From the NCBI GenBank assembly GCA_002382735.1, contig DFZN01000002.1:15420-58535 (forward strand): a stretch of DNA of 43,116 nucleotides, written 5' to 3'. A model generated the notes under the pieces. The model was given only the letters and a program-made list of their open reading frames with translations. It made no database searches and was not told the origin of the DNA. Below, in pieces: positions 6,969 to 14,780 of the stretch. Made by a program: the position numbers and the translations under genes. The number at the start of each line of letters is the position of its first letter. The stretch's first letter is position 1. Origin of the DNA: a bacterium UBP11_UBA4055 (GTDB lineage: Bacteria; UBA4055).

Positions 6969-9124
6969 TTTTTTATACCTGAGCAAGAGCGAGCTGGTGA
7001 CCACGCTGACCGAGCTTAAGGCCATCGCGGTTCCGGCTATCATCGGGCTCAAAAGCCAGCCTGTCCACGCATAGAATACACCTGCGGCGATCGGAATACC
7101 CAGAACATTGTAGAAAAGTGCCCAGAACATGTTGAGTCTGATCCTGTTCATTGTAAGTCTGCTGAGCCTGATCGCTTTGGAAATGTCTTTAAGGTCGTTA
7201 CGCATAAGAACTATGTCGCCGGTCTCAATTGCGACATCGGTTCCCGATCCCATAGCGATACCTATATCCGCTTCAGCAAGCGCGGGAGAGTCGTTGATGC
7301 CGTCTCCGATCATAGCTGTCGGGCCTGACTCTTTTATCTTTTTAACTATCTCCGATTTATTTTCAGGCAGAGTCCGGGCATAAACCTCATCAATTCGGAG
7401 TATTTTTCCTATATGTTCCGCCGCGGTATGATTGTCGCCTGTTATCATGAATATTTTGTGACCGGCCTTTTTCAGAGCCGCGACAGCTTCCGCTGCGGTT
7501 TCTTTGACATCGTCTGCTATTGCGATGATCCCGAGAACACCATCCTCTGAAGCTAAAGTTACAACGGTCTTTCCCTCTTTCTCAAGCTCATTTATCTTTT
7601 CTTCATGCGTACTTATTTCAATTCCGTTCATTTTCATTAAGGCTGAATTTCCAAGAAAATATTTAACTCCATCAATCACACCCGTAATTCCGTGACCCGA
7701 TACCGCCTGAACATCTTTTGCAGCATAAAGTATTTCTCCGGAAGCTTTTTCAAGTATTGCTTTCGCAAGGCTGTGTTCGCTGTGTTTTTCCAGAGAGGCT
7801 GCAAGTAGTATCATGTTGTTTTTACCGTCAATTCTGATCATATCCGTAACGACGGGTCGCCCGATTGTAAGGGTGCCGGTTTTGTCAAAAACGATGTTTT
7901 TCAGCCTGTGAGCAGTCTCAAGTGAATCTCCGCCCTTGAAGAGTATGCCGTATTTTGCGCCTATTCCCGAACCGACCATAATCGCCGTGGGTGTAGCAAG
8001 CCCGAGAGCACAGGGGCAAGCGACAACGAGAACAGAGACGGCCGTCATTATCGCGAAATTGAATTGGAAGCCCAGTGCGAGCCAGATAATGAATGTAAGA
8101 AATGCAATTCCAAGTACGGCCGGAACAAAATAAGAGGAGATAAGGTCGGCGTATCTCTGTATCGGAGCCTTTTTGCTCTGAGCGTCCTCGACCAGTTTAA
8201 TTATTCTTGACAGAACAGTGTCTGCTCCGATCTTTTCTGAACGGAACTTTATAACGCCGAACTGATTAACTGTAGCTCCGATAACTTTTGAACCTTCTTT
8301 TTTTGAAACCGGAAGCGATTCTCCCGTTATCATGCTCTCATCAACTTTCGAATTTCCTTCGGTAACAGTGCCGTCCACAGGTATCTTATCTCCCGGTCTG
8401 ACGATGACAATGTCTCCGATCCTTATATCATCGATGCTTATAATGGACTCATTTCCTTCACGAATGACTGCCGCCGAGGCAGGGGAGAGCTTCATCAGTT
8501 TTTCGATCGCCTGCCCGGTCTTTCTCTTCGCTACCGCTTCAAGGTATCTTCCCAGCATAACGACTGTTATAAGTACTGCGCCGGTTTCAAAATAGTTATG
8601 ATGATCACCCGTCAGAACCAGAAAGACACTGTAAAAGTATGCCGAACTTGTACCGAGAACTACGAGAGAGTCCATATTCGCACTCCGGTTCTTTAAGGAT
8701 TTGAATGCGCTTATGTACATGTCTTTCGCTACATAGAACTGAACAGGTGTGGCAAGAAACCAAAGTAAATAATTCTGATAATAAAAAAGGGGGTGTTCCA
8801 TAAAAAACATCCCCATAATAAAGGCAGGGAAGGCGAAGATTAGGGAGAGAAAAAACAGCTTTCTGAACTTTAAACTTTCATCATTCAGGGCTTTTTTTTT
8901 ACGCCTTCCTCTGCCAAAGAAGCCTTGTAACCCAGATCGTTTATTATTTCAACAATGTCAGGAACACTGATTTCCCGGTCATCGATAATTAAAGCGGCAC
9001 TGTTCGTCAGAAGATTAACTGAAACATCCTCGATACCCTTGCGGTTCTTCAGCGACATGGTAACAAGCGATGAGCAACTGGCGCAGTGCATTCCCTTTAT
9101 ATCTATGTTAATCTGCTTTTTCAA
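6963..9124 (-). CDS. copA: Copper-translocating P1B-type ATPase CopA, complete only through a -1 frameshift
   Basis: Read across an A9 run at 8892-8900, the two frames join into one protein of about 720 residues. It comprises an HMA copper-binding domain (GMHCASC), eight predicted membrane helices and the ATPase core. In the second frame (counted from the internal ATG at 8816) the signatures are TGES at 164, CPC at 267-269, DKTGTLT with the phosphorylated Asp at 311, SEHS at 346 where most homologues have SEHP, GDGIND at 504, and the Cu(I)-type YN (569) and MALSS (598). It pumps Cu(I) out of the cytoplasm. The internal ATG lies inside the first membrane helix, so separate translation would lose that helix. 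It sits directly after ruvA on the same strand and its stop overlaps the convergent AI-2E-family gene. A sequencing or assembly indel remains possible. Confidence 0.82.
8885..9124 (-). CDS. HMA-only product of copA (CopZ-like copper chaperone), zero-frame translation
   Basis: If no frameshift occurs the ribosome stops at TGA 8885-8887, giving 79 residues: one heavy-metal-associated domain with GMHCASC near its start, a short tail ending GVKKKP, and nothing else. Size and content match stand-alone copper chaperones. I chose the TTG at 9124 because AAAAAGGA lies 9 bases upstream; the ATG at 9166 has no ribosome site. The stop comes one sense codon after the slippery heptamer, so both products would share all of the HMA domain. 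E. coli copA is known to make a free HMA protein through programmed -1 frameshifting; using that as a model here is inference. Confidence 0.6.
   Translation of the reverse strand: MKKQINIDIKGMHCASCSSLVTMSLKNRKGIEDVSVNLLTNSAALIIDDREISVPDIVEIINDLGYKASLAEEGVKKKP
8891..8900 (-). promoter_or_regulatory. Candidate -1 ribosomal frameshift site in copA
   Basis: On the minus strand the zero-frame codons are GTA AAA AAA AAG CCC TGA. They contain A AAA AAG in the X XXY YYZ phase, the heptamer used by E. coli dnaX. A Shine-Dalgarno-like AGAGGAAGG (8904-8912) ends 6 bases before the heptamer, comparable to the upstream stimulator in dnaX. Downstream, CTGAA can pair with TTCAG across a 16-base loop, a weak stem. 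The A9 tract would also allow transcriptional slippage. Confidence 0.55.
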
Positions 9125-9185
9125 TTTGCCCGTCCTTTTTCTGCAATATAACGATGAAAAGGACATTGATGATATGATAAATGTT

Positions 9186-9785
9186 CTAATTCTTCATTCT
9201 TTCCATCAGAGCGGTCTTAACTATCTCCTGAGTAGAAATTTCTTTGCCTTTTTCCTTAATTATTCTGGCTACGACAATGTTCGCGTCGGCATTTTTATAT
9301 CCGAGCCTGACAAGTGCAGTTACTGCCTCAGAATTCTCAGACGAAGTTTCCATTACAGCTCCCAAAGCGGATATGCCGTCAATGCTGCCGATCTTGTCTT
9401 TCAGTTCGAATACTATTTTCTGTGCGGTTTTCTTACCTACGCCGTGTGCCTGAGATATAAGTGTCACATCTGCCGATGTTATAGCGGTAAAAAGCCGGTC
9501 ATATTTTATCTCTGAAAGGACTTGGATCGCTGTTCGTGGCCCTATTCCCGATACAGAGCTCAGGTGAAGAAAAAGTTCCTTTTCTTTTTTATCCGAGAAT
9601 CCGTAGAGTGACATATCATCTTCTCTCACCTTGAAGAATGTGTGAAGAGTCTGGACAGATCCAATATCTTCAAGTGAAGAATATGTGTGCGATGAAATGA
9701 TAACTCCAAATCCCACTCCTCCACAGTTAATAATGATCCTTGACGGTTCTTTTTGAATTAATTCACCTGTAAGCATTTCTATCAT
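9186..9785 (-). CDS. ruvA: Holliday junction branch migration protein RuvA
   Basis: At 199 residues it has the standard RuvA length. The N-terminal OB-fold includes GGVGFGV and the conserved REDDMSLYGF. Two helix-hairpin-helix motifs follow, at about 74-88 (SSVSGIGPRTA) and 109-124 (SQAHGVGKKTAQKI), and a C-terminal domain III (AVTALVRLGYKNADA) that contacts RuvB. It binds four-way junctions and directs RuvB to them. It starts 4 bases after the ruvC stop. ruvB is not in the window; the gene that follows is copA, an unusual neighbour. Confidence 0.97.
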   Translation of the reverse strand: MIEMLTGELIQKEPSRIIINCGGVGFGVIISSHTYSSLEDIGSVQTLHTFFKVREDDMSLYGFSDKKEKELFLHLSSVSGIGPRTAIQVLSEIKYDRLFTAITSADVTLISQAHGVGKKTAQKIVFELKDKIGSIDGISALGAVMETSSENSEAVTALVRLGYKNADANIVVARIIKEKGKEISTQEIVKTALMERMKN

Positions 9786-9789
9786 AATT

Positions 9790-10290
9790 TTATCTCTGTT
9801 TGTTGATCAGTAATCTGTACTTGTAGGTTTGAATAAATGAAAGTGCTATAGCGACAGCGTCTGCAGCATCGTTCGGTTTGGGCACTTTAGTCAGTTTTAA
9901 GATTGAAGTTACCATGAACTGTACCTGTTCTTTCGTCGCATTTCCGTTTCCCGTGATATTCTGCTTGACCTCTCTCGGAGAAAATTCCATAACATTGAGA
10001 CCGGCTTTAGCCGCTGCGACAATAGACACGCCACGGGCCTGACCAAGCTTTAATGCCGATTGAACATTCCGGCCGACGAATACTGATTCTATGGCAAGAT
10101 GTTCAGGCTCAAGGGAAACAATAACTTCCTCTACACCCTCGAAAATCGTTTTAAGCCTCTGAGATATAGTTTCTGAAGGTGATGTTTTGATGACACCGAG
10201 CTCAACAAGAGTAACCGCTCCGTCATCGCCCTGATCCAGCACGGCATAACCGGTGCATGAAATTCCGGGATCTATTCCAAGTATTCTCAT
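9790..10290 (-). CDS. ruvC: Holliday junction resolvase RuvC
   Basis: A 166-residue RNase H-fold nuclease that cuts Holliday junctions symmetrically. All four acidic catalytic residues can be placed: D7 in MRILGIDPGI, E68 in LAIESVF, and D141 and D144 in PNDAADAVAIA. The DNA-binding FVGRNVQSALKLGQARG segment is also intact. The ATG overlaps the yebC stop by one base (TAATG), and ruvA follows after 4 bases. The yebC-ruvC-ruvA order is common in bacteria and supports the calls. Confidence 0.97.
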   Translation of the reverse strand: MRILGIDPGISCTGYAVLDQGDDGAVTLVELGVIKTSPSETISQRLKTIFEGVEEVIVSLEPEHLAIESVFVGRNVQSALKLGQARGVSIVAAAKAGLNVMEFSPREVKQNITGNGNATKEQVQFMVTSILKLTKVPKPNDAADAVAIALSFIQTYKYRLLINKQR

Positions 10291-11036
10291 TATTTTCCCA
10301 TCGCTTCGACATCGGCATCATCTATGTCGGCATTGTTGTAAACATCGTTGACATCATCCAGATCCTCCAAGGCCTCAAGCAGGCTGATCAGGTTTTTGAC
10401 TTTATCTGAAGGTACTTTAACTTCGTTATCTGCGATCATGGTTACTTCGTTCGATTCGAATTCATATTTCTTTTCGAGCTTGTCGCATACAGAAAGATAA
10501 TCCTCGAAAGCTGTCGTTATAACGAATTTATCATCTTCTTTTACCATATCTTCGGCTCCTGCCTCCAAAGCGTCCTCGAGTATGGCATCTTCATTTTTTC
10601 CTTCGGCGTTTATTACTATCTGGCCGATCTTTTTAAACATCCAGCCGACCGATCCGTTCTCGCCCAGATTTCCTCCGAACCTTGTAAAGAGGTGACGCAC
10701 TTCACCCACGGTCCGTACTTTATTATCAGTCATAGTTTCAACGATAACGGCAACACCTCCGGGACCGTAACCTTCATAATTAATGTCCTCATAATGAACT
10801 CCCGGAAGTTCTCCCGCTCCTTTAAGTTTTGCCTTTGTAATGCTTTCCAAAGGAACATTCGCTGATTTTGCTTTCATTATCGCAGTTTTAAGCCTGGGGT
10901 TCGCACTTTCGTTACTTCCGCCAAGTTTTGCGGCCGTCATTACCTCTTTCAGATATTTAGTGAATATCTTGCCTCTCGCTGCGTCGATCTTTTCTTTCTT
11001 TCTCCTGATCGTAGCCCATTTGGAATGACCTGACAT
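10290..11036 (-). CDS. yebC: YebC/PmpR family protein (TACO1-like)
   Basis: A 248-residue cytoplasmic protein with the invariant family start MSGHSKWATIRRKK followed by AARGKIFTKYLKEV. The middle YEGYGPGGVAVIVE and GGNLGENGSVGWMF motifs and the acidic C-terminal end are also typical. The family was long annotated as transcriptional regulators; later work on bacterial and mitochondrial members points to a role in translation, helping ribosomes through difficult proline-rich stretches. CGGAGA lies 4 bases before the ATG. It stands between greA and ruvC on the same strand. Confidence 0.95.
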   Translation of the reverse strand: MSGHSKWATIRRKKEKIDAARGKIFTKYLKEVMTAAKLGGSNESANPRLKTAIMKAKSANVPLESITKAKLKGAGELPGVHYEDINYEGYGPGGVAVIVETMTDNKVRTVGEVRHLFTRFGGNLGENGSVGWMFKKIGQIVINAEGKNEDAILEDALEAGAEDMVKEDDKFVITTAFEDYLSVCDKLEKKYEFESNEVTMIADNEVKVPSDKVKNLISLLEALEDLDDVNDVYNNADIDDADVEAMGK

Positions 11037-11052
11037 ATATTCTCCGTATAAT

Positions 11053-11523
11053 TTATTCTTCTGAAGTTATCTCAAGTATCTCTACATCCAGTTCTCCTGC
11101 GGGAATTCTGATATTGAACCTGTCGCCGACTTTTTTACCGAGCAGTCCTTTTCCAATGGGAGAATCCGCAGATATTTTTTTTTCTACCGGATCTGCCTCT
11201 GCTTGTGATACGAGAGTGTAAATCAACTCCTTACTCCTCGTATGATCCTTGATCTTCACGGTATTCAGAATTCTGACAACTTTGTTATTTGATTTACCCC
11301 TCTTGATTATCTGGCTTTCTGCAATGTATTTTTCAAGCTCATCTATTCGAATATCTATGTTGGTCAGGTCTTCTCTGGCCGCTTTATAATCTCCGTTCTC
11401 CCTAAGATCCCCGAGTTTTCTTGCTTCGGTCACTCTTTTCAGGACAAGATCTCTTTCAACATGTTTGAGGTTATAAAGTTTTTCTACAATTTTTTTCATT
11501 CCTTCTTCAGTCAGATAATTCAT
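11053..11523 (-). CDS. greA: Transcription elongation factor GreA
   Basis: A 156-residue factor that enters the RNA polymerase secondary channel and stimulates cleavage of backtracked RNA. The N-terminal coiled coil (about residues 5-75) carries the tip motif GDLRENGDYKAARED with the acidic pair D39 and E42. The C-terminal FKBP-like domain has the usual SPIGKGLLGKKVGD. Length fits GreA, and the C-terminal sequence reads more like GreA than GreB. It begins 59 bases after the transglycosylase stop; yebC follows 16 bases later. Confidence 0.95.
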   Translation of the reverse strand: MNYLTEEGMKKIVEKLYNLKHVERDLVLKRVTEARKLGDLRENGDYKAAREDLTNIDIRIDELEKYIAESQIIKRGKSNNKVVRILNTVKIKDHTRSKELIYTLVSQAEADPVEKKISADSPIGKGLLGKKVGDRFNIRIPAGELDVEILEITSEE

Positions 11524-11582
11524 AAAGTATTCCGTCCGGTTAATTCTTTAAATATTTATTCTAAGTAATGCGGGTGTTATCG

Positions 11583-12887
11583 TCAGTTGCTTTTATAAAG
11601 CTCCTTTCTTTTCGTTACCCTTTCAAGATAATCCCTTCCTTCTTTAGGAATATTTCTCTCTGTAGTCAGAATAGTATAAGTTTCCTGTTCAGATCTATCG
11701 ATGAGTTTATGGGTTTTGTATGCCTTGTTGAGTATAGTGCCCATGCCCTGGTTATATGACGAGATCGCATAGTATTCGTTTTTCAGTTTGCTGCTTGTTC
11801 GTTTGAAATTCTTATTTTCGTAGTTGTTCCACCATTTAGATAGCCATTTTACATACCATGTACCCATTCTAAGATTATTTTCAGGATCGAACAGGTATTC
11901 CGACTCAACGATCTTGTCTGTTCCGAAAAGAGCTTTGTGAGCATCTCTTCCTGCCTGAGAAGGTATTATCTGCATCAGTCCGCAAGCCATCGGTGTCCCG
12001 TCAGGTCTTCTTGAGAATGCTTTTGGGTTAAAAGCCGATTCTGTATGTATCAGAGCCATAACAAGGGCTGCTTCCACATCATTTTTTTCACTGTATGTTT
12101 TGATCAGGTCTATATAAGTTTCAGCTCTTTTCTGGATACTGTTAGGTACCATCTCAAGACTGACAGAGTATTTTGTTCGCGCTTTCCCGTCCTCTCCGAT
12201 CACAACTTCTTTTTTAACCTGATGCTTTACTTTTTCCTTAACGAAGTCTTTACTATTGGATGAGTCGACAGTTTTAATTATCTTTTTTTCCTGCTTAGCT
12301 TTTTCTTCAGCCAGTTTCTCAAGTTCTTTTTTTCTTTTTTCCGGAGTCAGTTTATTTTCTAAATTATTTTTTTCTATTTCAGCTCTCTGATGTTCGAATT
12401 TCTTTTCAAGTTCCATGAGCTTTTTCGTATTTTCCTCATTTGCTTTTTCAAAAGCGATCTGGCCTTCCATGAACTTATTGTTCGTGCCTTCTTCCTTTTC
12501 GTTCAAAAGGATTTCGAGCTGTTTTTCTATCAGCTTTTCAGCAGCGGCCGGATCGTCCCCTTCGACCAAAGCCGCGATCTCTACCTTGTTGTTATCAAAA
12601 TCCACACGACCCAGCGAGTTCAGGTCATTGCCGTAATTTGACCATACTTTGGGTGTTGTATCTGAAAATTCACCCCATTTCTGTCTTACACCCTTTACAT
12701 ACTCTGCCCATTCTTTTCTTTCTTTCTCCACTCTTGCTTTGTAAGCGTCAAGCTCAGTGTCTCTCTCCTGCTTCCACTGGTCAATATCCTGCTGCTGCAT
12801 TTTCTTATATTTTTCCAGTTCTGATTCCTGTGAATGCAGCAGTACTGAAATAATAAGTACAAAAAACAATTGGACCGATCTTCTCAT
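11583..12887 (-). CDS. MltC-like lytic murein transglycosylase with coiled-coil N-terminus
   Basis: A 434-residue exported protein. Residues 1-20 form a signal sequence without a lipobox. Residues about 21-75 and 140-205 are charged, Glu/Lys-rich and likely coiled coil. Between them, VWSNYGNDLNSLGRVDFDNN and the following beta segment resemble the DUF3393 domain of MltC. The SLT catalytic domain starts near 255: the catalytic Glu is E283 in ALIHTESAFNP, followed by ACGLMQIIPSQAG and ISSYNQGMGT. It would cleave peptidoglycan to 1,6-anhydro products. GGAGAG precedes the ATG. MltC is normally a lipoprotein; the absent lipobox and long coiled coil are departures. The leader holds an inverted repeat at 12914-12943. 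Confidence 0.85.
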   Translation of the reverse strand: MRRSVQLFFVLIISVLLHSQESELEKYKKMQQQDIDQWKQERDTELDAYKARVEKERKEWAEYVKGVRQKWGEFSDTTPKVWSNYGNDLNSLGRVDFDNNKVEIAALVEGDDPAAAEKLIEKQLEILLNEKEEGTNNKFMEGQIAFEKANEENTKKLMELEKKFEHQRAEIEKNNLENKLTPEKRKKELEKLAEEKAKQEKKIIKTVDSSNSKDFVKEKVKHQVKKEVVIGEDGKARTKYSVSLEMVPNSIQKRAETYIDLIKTYSEKNDVEAALVMALIHTESAFNPKAFSRRPDGTPMACGLMQIIPSQAGRDAHKALFGTDKIVESEYLFDPENNLRMGTWYVKWLSKWWNNYENKNFKRTSSKLKNEYYAISSYNQGMGTILNKAYKTHKLIDRSEQETYTILTTERNIPKEGRDYLERVTKRKELYKSN

Positions 12888-12913
12888 GATGCTCTCCGTT
12901 TTATTTGAGTATA

Positions 12914-12943
12914 AACGGCAGGGGTATGCTCTCCCGAGCCGTT
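12914..12943 (-). repeat. Inverted repeat in the leader of the MltC-like gene
   Basis: AACGGC (12914-12919) pairs with GCCGTT (12938-12943), with an inner GGG/CCC stem and an 8-base loop, separated by a 2x2 A-G/G-A mismatch. It lies 27 bases before the ATG of the transglycosylase, between it and an AT-rich upstream stretch. It could be a leader hairpin or an operator. The stems are short, so chance is possible. Confidence 0.35.
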
Positions 12944-13020
12944 ATATAAATTAGTGAAAAAAAACATAAAAATCAACTTAATTATTATCGACTAATTTTC
13001 AGACAATACAAACATTTATC

Positions 13021-13049
13021 TTGCCAATATAAAAATAATGTGTTAAATT
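13021..13049 (+). promoter_or_regulatory. Putative promoter of the cold shock gene
   Basis: TTGCCA (13021-13026), a 17-base spacer and TAAATT (13044-13049) preceded by TGT, which fits an extended -10. Transcription would begin near 13056 and leave a leader of about 95 bases before the ATG at 13151, in keeping with the long leaders of cold shock genes. The surrounding 263-base gap separates divergent genes and holds no ORF I can support. Confidence 0.5.
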
Positions 13050-13150
13050 TGTTTGCTGTGGTAAATTCCATGAGCAGAGCGGTGTCTTGGTTGAACTGAT
13101 TCAATACTGAGAACTGCTTTTAAACAAATTTTAATTAGGAGGTAGCAAAG

Positions 13151-13360
13151 ATGGCAGAGCGCGAAACTGGTTCTGTAAAATGGTTCGATTCTTCAAAAGG
13201 ATACGGATTCATAACAACCGACGGCGGAAGAGACATATTCGTACACTATTCTGCGATCAAGAATGAAGGATTCAAAACTCTTCAGGACGGACAAAAAGTA
13301 GAATTCGAAGTGATTGAGAACGACAAGGGTCCACAAGCTCAAGACGTAAAAGCTATATAG
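13151..13360 (+). CDS. Cold shock protein, CspA family
   Basis: A 69-residue single cold-shock domain that binds single-stranded RNA and DNA and melts RNA secondary structure. Both nucleic-acid-binding motifs are intact: KGYGFI (RNP1) and DIFVHY (RNP2), after the typical GSVKWFDSSKGYGF start. The ribosome site AGGAGG is 8 bases from the ATG. It has its own long leader upstream and a strong terminator 22 bases downstream, so it is probably transcribed alone. Confidence 0.97.
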   Translation: MAERETGSVKWFDSSKGYGFITTDGGRDIFVHYSAIKNEGFKTLQDGQKVEFEVIENDKGPQAQDVKAI

Positions 13361-13382
13361 ATCGAATCATCGAATATAGTAC

Positions 13383-13409
13383 AAATGCGACGGAACCCGT
13401 CGCATTTTT
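13383..13409 (+). terminator. Rho-independent terminator of the cold shock gene
   Basis: An 11-bp perfect stem (AAATGCGACGG with CCGTCGCATTT) closes a 3-base loop and runs into TTTTT. It lies 22 bases after the csp stop and only 19 bases before the TTG start of the glycosyltransferase, leaving no room for a separate promoter between them. The downstream gene may therefore depend on read-through. Confidence 0.92.
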
Positions 13410-13428
13410 ATTTGAAAGGAGAAACAAC

Positions 13429-14433
13429 TTGAAAATACTGATACTCAGATTTTCATCGATGGGAGACATACTGCTCGCTGCTCCGGTGCTTGATGTTCTT
13501 AAAAAGGAATTTCCCGATTCGCAGATAGACTGGGTTGTTTCAAAGAAATACTCTGAAGCCCTCAAGACTAATCCTCTAATCAACAGGCTTATGGTGTTTA
13601 AAGACAGAGCAGGGCTTAAGAAGATCAGAAAAGATATATCCCGGACAAATTATGATTTTATTTTTGATCTTCACAAGAATTCAAAAACGAGTTACTTAAC
13701 AAGATTCAGTAAAAATGTTTTTTCATATAACAAACGCGTTATTGAGAGGTTTTTGCTGGTTTGTTTTAAGAAAAGTTACAGAGAGATCATTCCAACGACC
13801 AGAATGTATTTTGCCGCTCTTGAGAAAGCAGGGATCAAGACGCCGGCCAAATGGAAACTGAAGTTCGGAATAGACAAGGAAACAGAACTTGAAACAGTTC
13901 GCAGGTTCGATCTTCATAATACAAATTATATAGCTCTCATACCGGGAGCGAGTTATTACACAAAAATGTGGCCAAAAGAATATTTCAGAGAACTGGTAAG
14001 AAAGATCACTGTCTCAAAAACTGTGAAAAGAAAGATATTTATACTCGGTAAGGGCAGCGAAGAAGAAATGATAGGGGAGTATATTTCAGATGAAAACAGG
14101 TCGGAATGTGTAGATCTTACCGGGAAGCTCGATCTTCAGCAAACCGCAGCTGTACTCAAATTCGCCGATCTCGTAGTAACCAATGATAACGGTCCGATGC
14201 ATCTTGCGGAATGTTTTGACAAAAAAATACTTGCCATATTCGGGTGCACAACTGAAGAATTCGGTTTCTTCCCTTATTCCGTGAACTATCAGGTACTTCA
14301 GACGGACCATCTCAAGTGCAGACCTTGTACGCATTTCGGACGAAAAAAATGTCCCCGAAAACATTTCCGCTGCATGATGGATATTTCTCCTGATATTGTT
14401 TTCGAAAAGATATGCGGAATGCTGAATGCCTGA
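13429..14433 (+). CDS. Glycosyltransferase family 9 (ADP-heptose:LPS heptosyltransferase-like)
   Basis: A 334-residue GT-B enzyme of family 9. The N-terminal part has ILRFSSMGDILLAAPVL, the usual GDILL motif. The C-terminal nucleotide-sugar half has LIPGASYYTKMWPKEYF and VVTNDNGPMHLAECF. These enzymes add heptose from ADP-heptose to lipopolysaccharide core on the inner face of the membrane. The ADP-heptose genes rfaE1 and rfaE2 at 34910-36412 make this donor plausible. The start is TTG with AAAGGAG 7 bases upstream. A cysteine-rich stretch near the end (CRPCTHFGRKKCP) occurs in other GT9 members. The next gene overlaps by 8 bases. Confidence 0.9.
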   Translation: MKILILRFSSMGDILLAAPVLDVLKKEFPDSQIDWVVSKKYSEALKTNPLINRLMVFKDRAGLKKIRKDISRTNYDFIFDLHKNSKTSYLTRFSKNVFSYNKRVIERFLLVCFKKSYREIIPTTRMYFAALEKAGIKTPAKWKLKFGIDKETELETVRRFDLHNTNYIALIPGASYYTKMWPKEYFRELVRKITVSKTVKRKIFILGKGSEEEMIGEYISDENRSECVDLTGKLDLQQTAAVLKFADLVVTNDNGPMHLAECFDKKILAIFGCTTEEFGFFPYSVNYQVLQTDHLKCRPCTHFGRKKCPRKHFRCMMDISPDIVFEKICGMLNA

Positions 14434-14716
14434 AAAAATTATTCTTACGCTGCTGATAATCGTACTGTCCTTTGAGGTTATCTATATCATCTTTCGAGCC
14501 GGCCTGTTCACGATCATAACCGCTCCGTTGATAGCGGTCTCGGTCGTTTTATCCTGTTATTATTTCGTGACAGGTATCAGCCTTACAGGTTTCATATCGC
14601 TTTCTTCTCTTTTACTGCTTCTTACGGCTAAGAAGTTTCTGAAAACCAAATCATACGAAAAGCCCGACTACAGGTATCTTCTCATACTTGCGGGGACGAT
14701 AATGATCCACATATAA
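14426..14716 (+). CDS. Small membrane protein of unknown function
   Basis: A 96-residue protein, mostly hydrophobic, with probably three membrane helices (about 5-25, 28-50, 52-68), a basic KKFLKTKSYEKPDYR stretch and a short hydrophobic end. I do not recognise the family. The ATG lies inside the last codons of the GT9 gene (8-base overlap), so it is likely translated with it. A shared terminator follows directly after its stop. Its real-gene status rests on coupling, position and lack of a competing ORF. Confidence 0.6.
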   Translation: MPEKIILTLLIIVLSFEVIYIIFRAGLFTIITAPLIAVSVVLSCYYFVTGISLTGFISLSSLLLLLTAKKFLKTKSYEKPDYRYLLILAGTIMIHI

Positions 14717-14742
14717 AAAAGACCGGAATTTCCGGCCTTTTT
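14715..14742. terminator. Bidirectional intrinsic terminator between convergent genes
   Basis: An A-run, G, a mismatch, then CCGGA pairing with TCCGG across ATT, flanked by A6 on the left and T5 on the right. Because the tails are A on one side and T on the other, it can stop transcription from both directions: the GT9/membrane-protein pair on the plus strand and the Spy-like gene (ends at 14781) on the minus strand. Confidence 0.85.
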
Positions 14743-14780
14743 CTGTGTGGAGTGTTATAAAATTTACTTCTTCATCGAGT

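Noticed and set aside
6963..8816. copA as an independent 617-residue gene starting at ATG 8816
   Set aside because: That ATG lies within the first membrane helix; the frame stays open upstream to the A9 run and joins the HMA domain.
8955..9515. 186-codon plus-strand ORF opposite copA and ruvA
   Set aside because: It lies wholly against the HMA domain and ruvA, has low-complexity Cys/Phe-rich sequence and no recognisable family.
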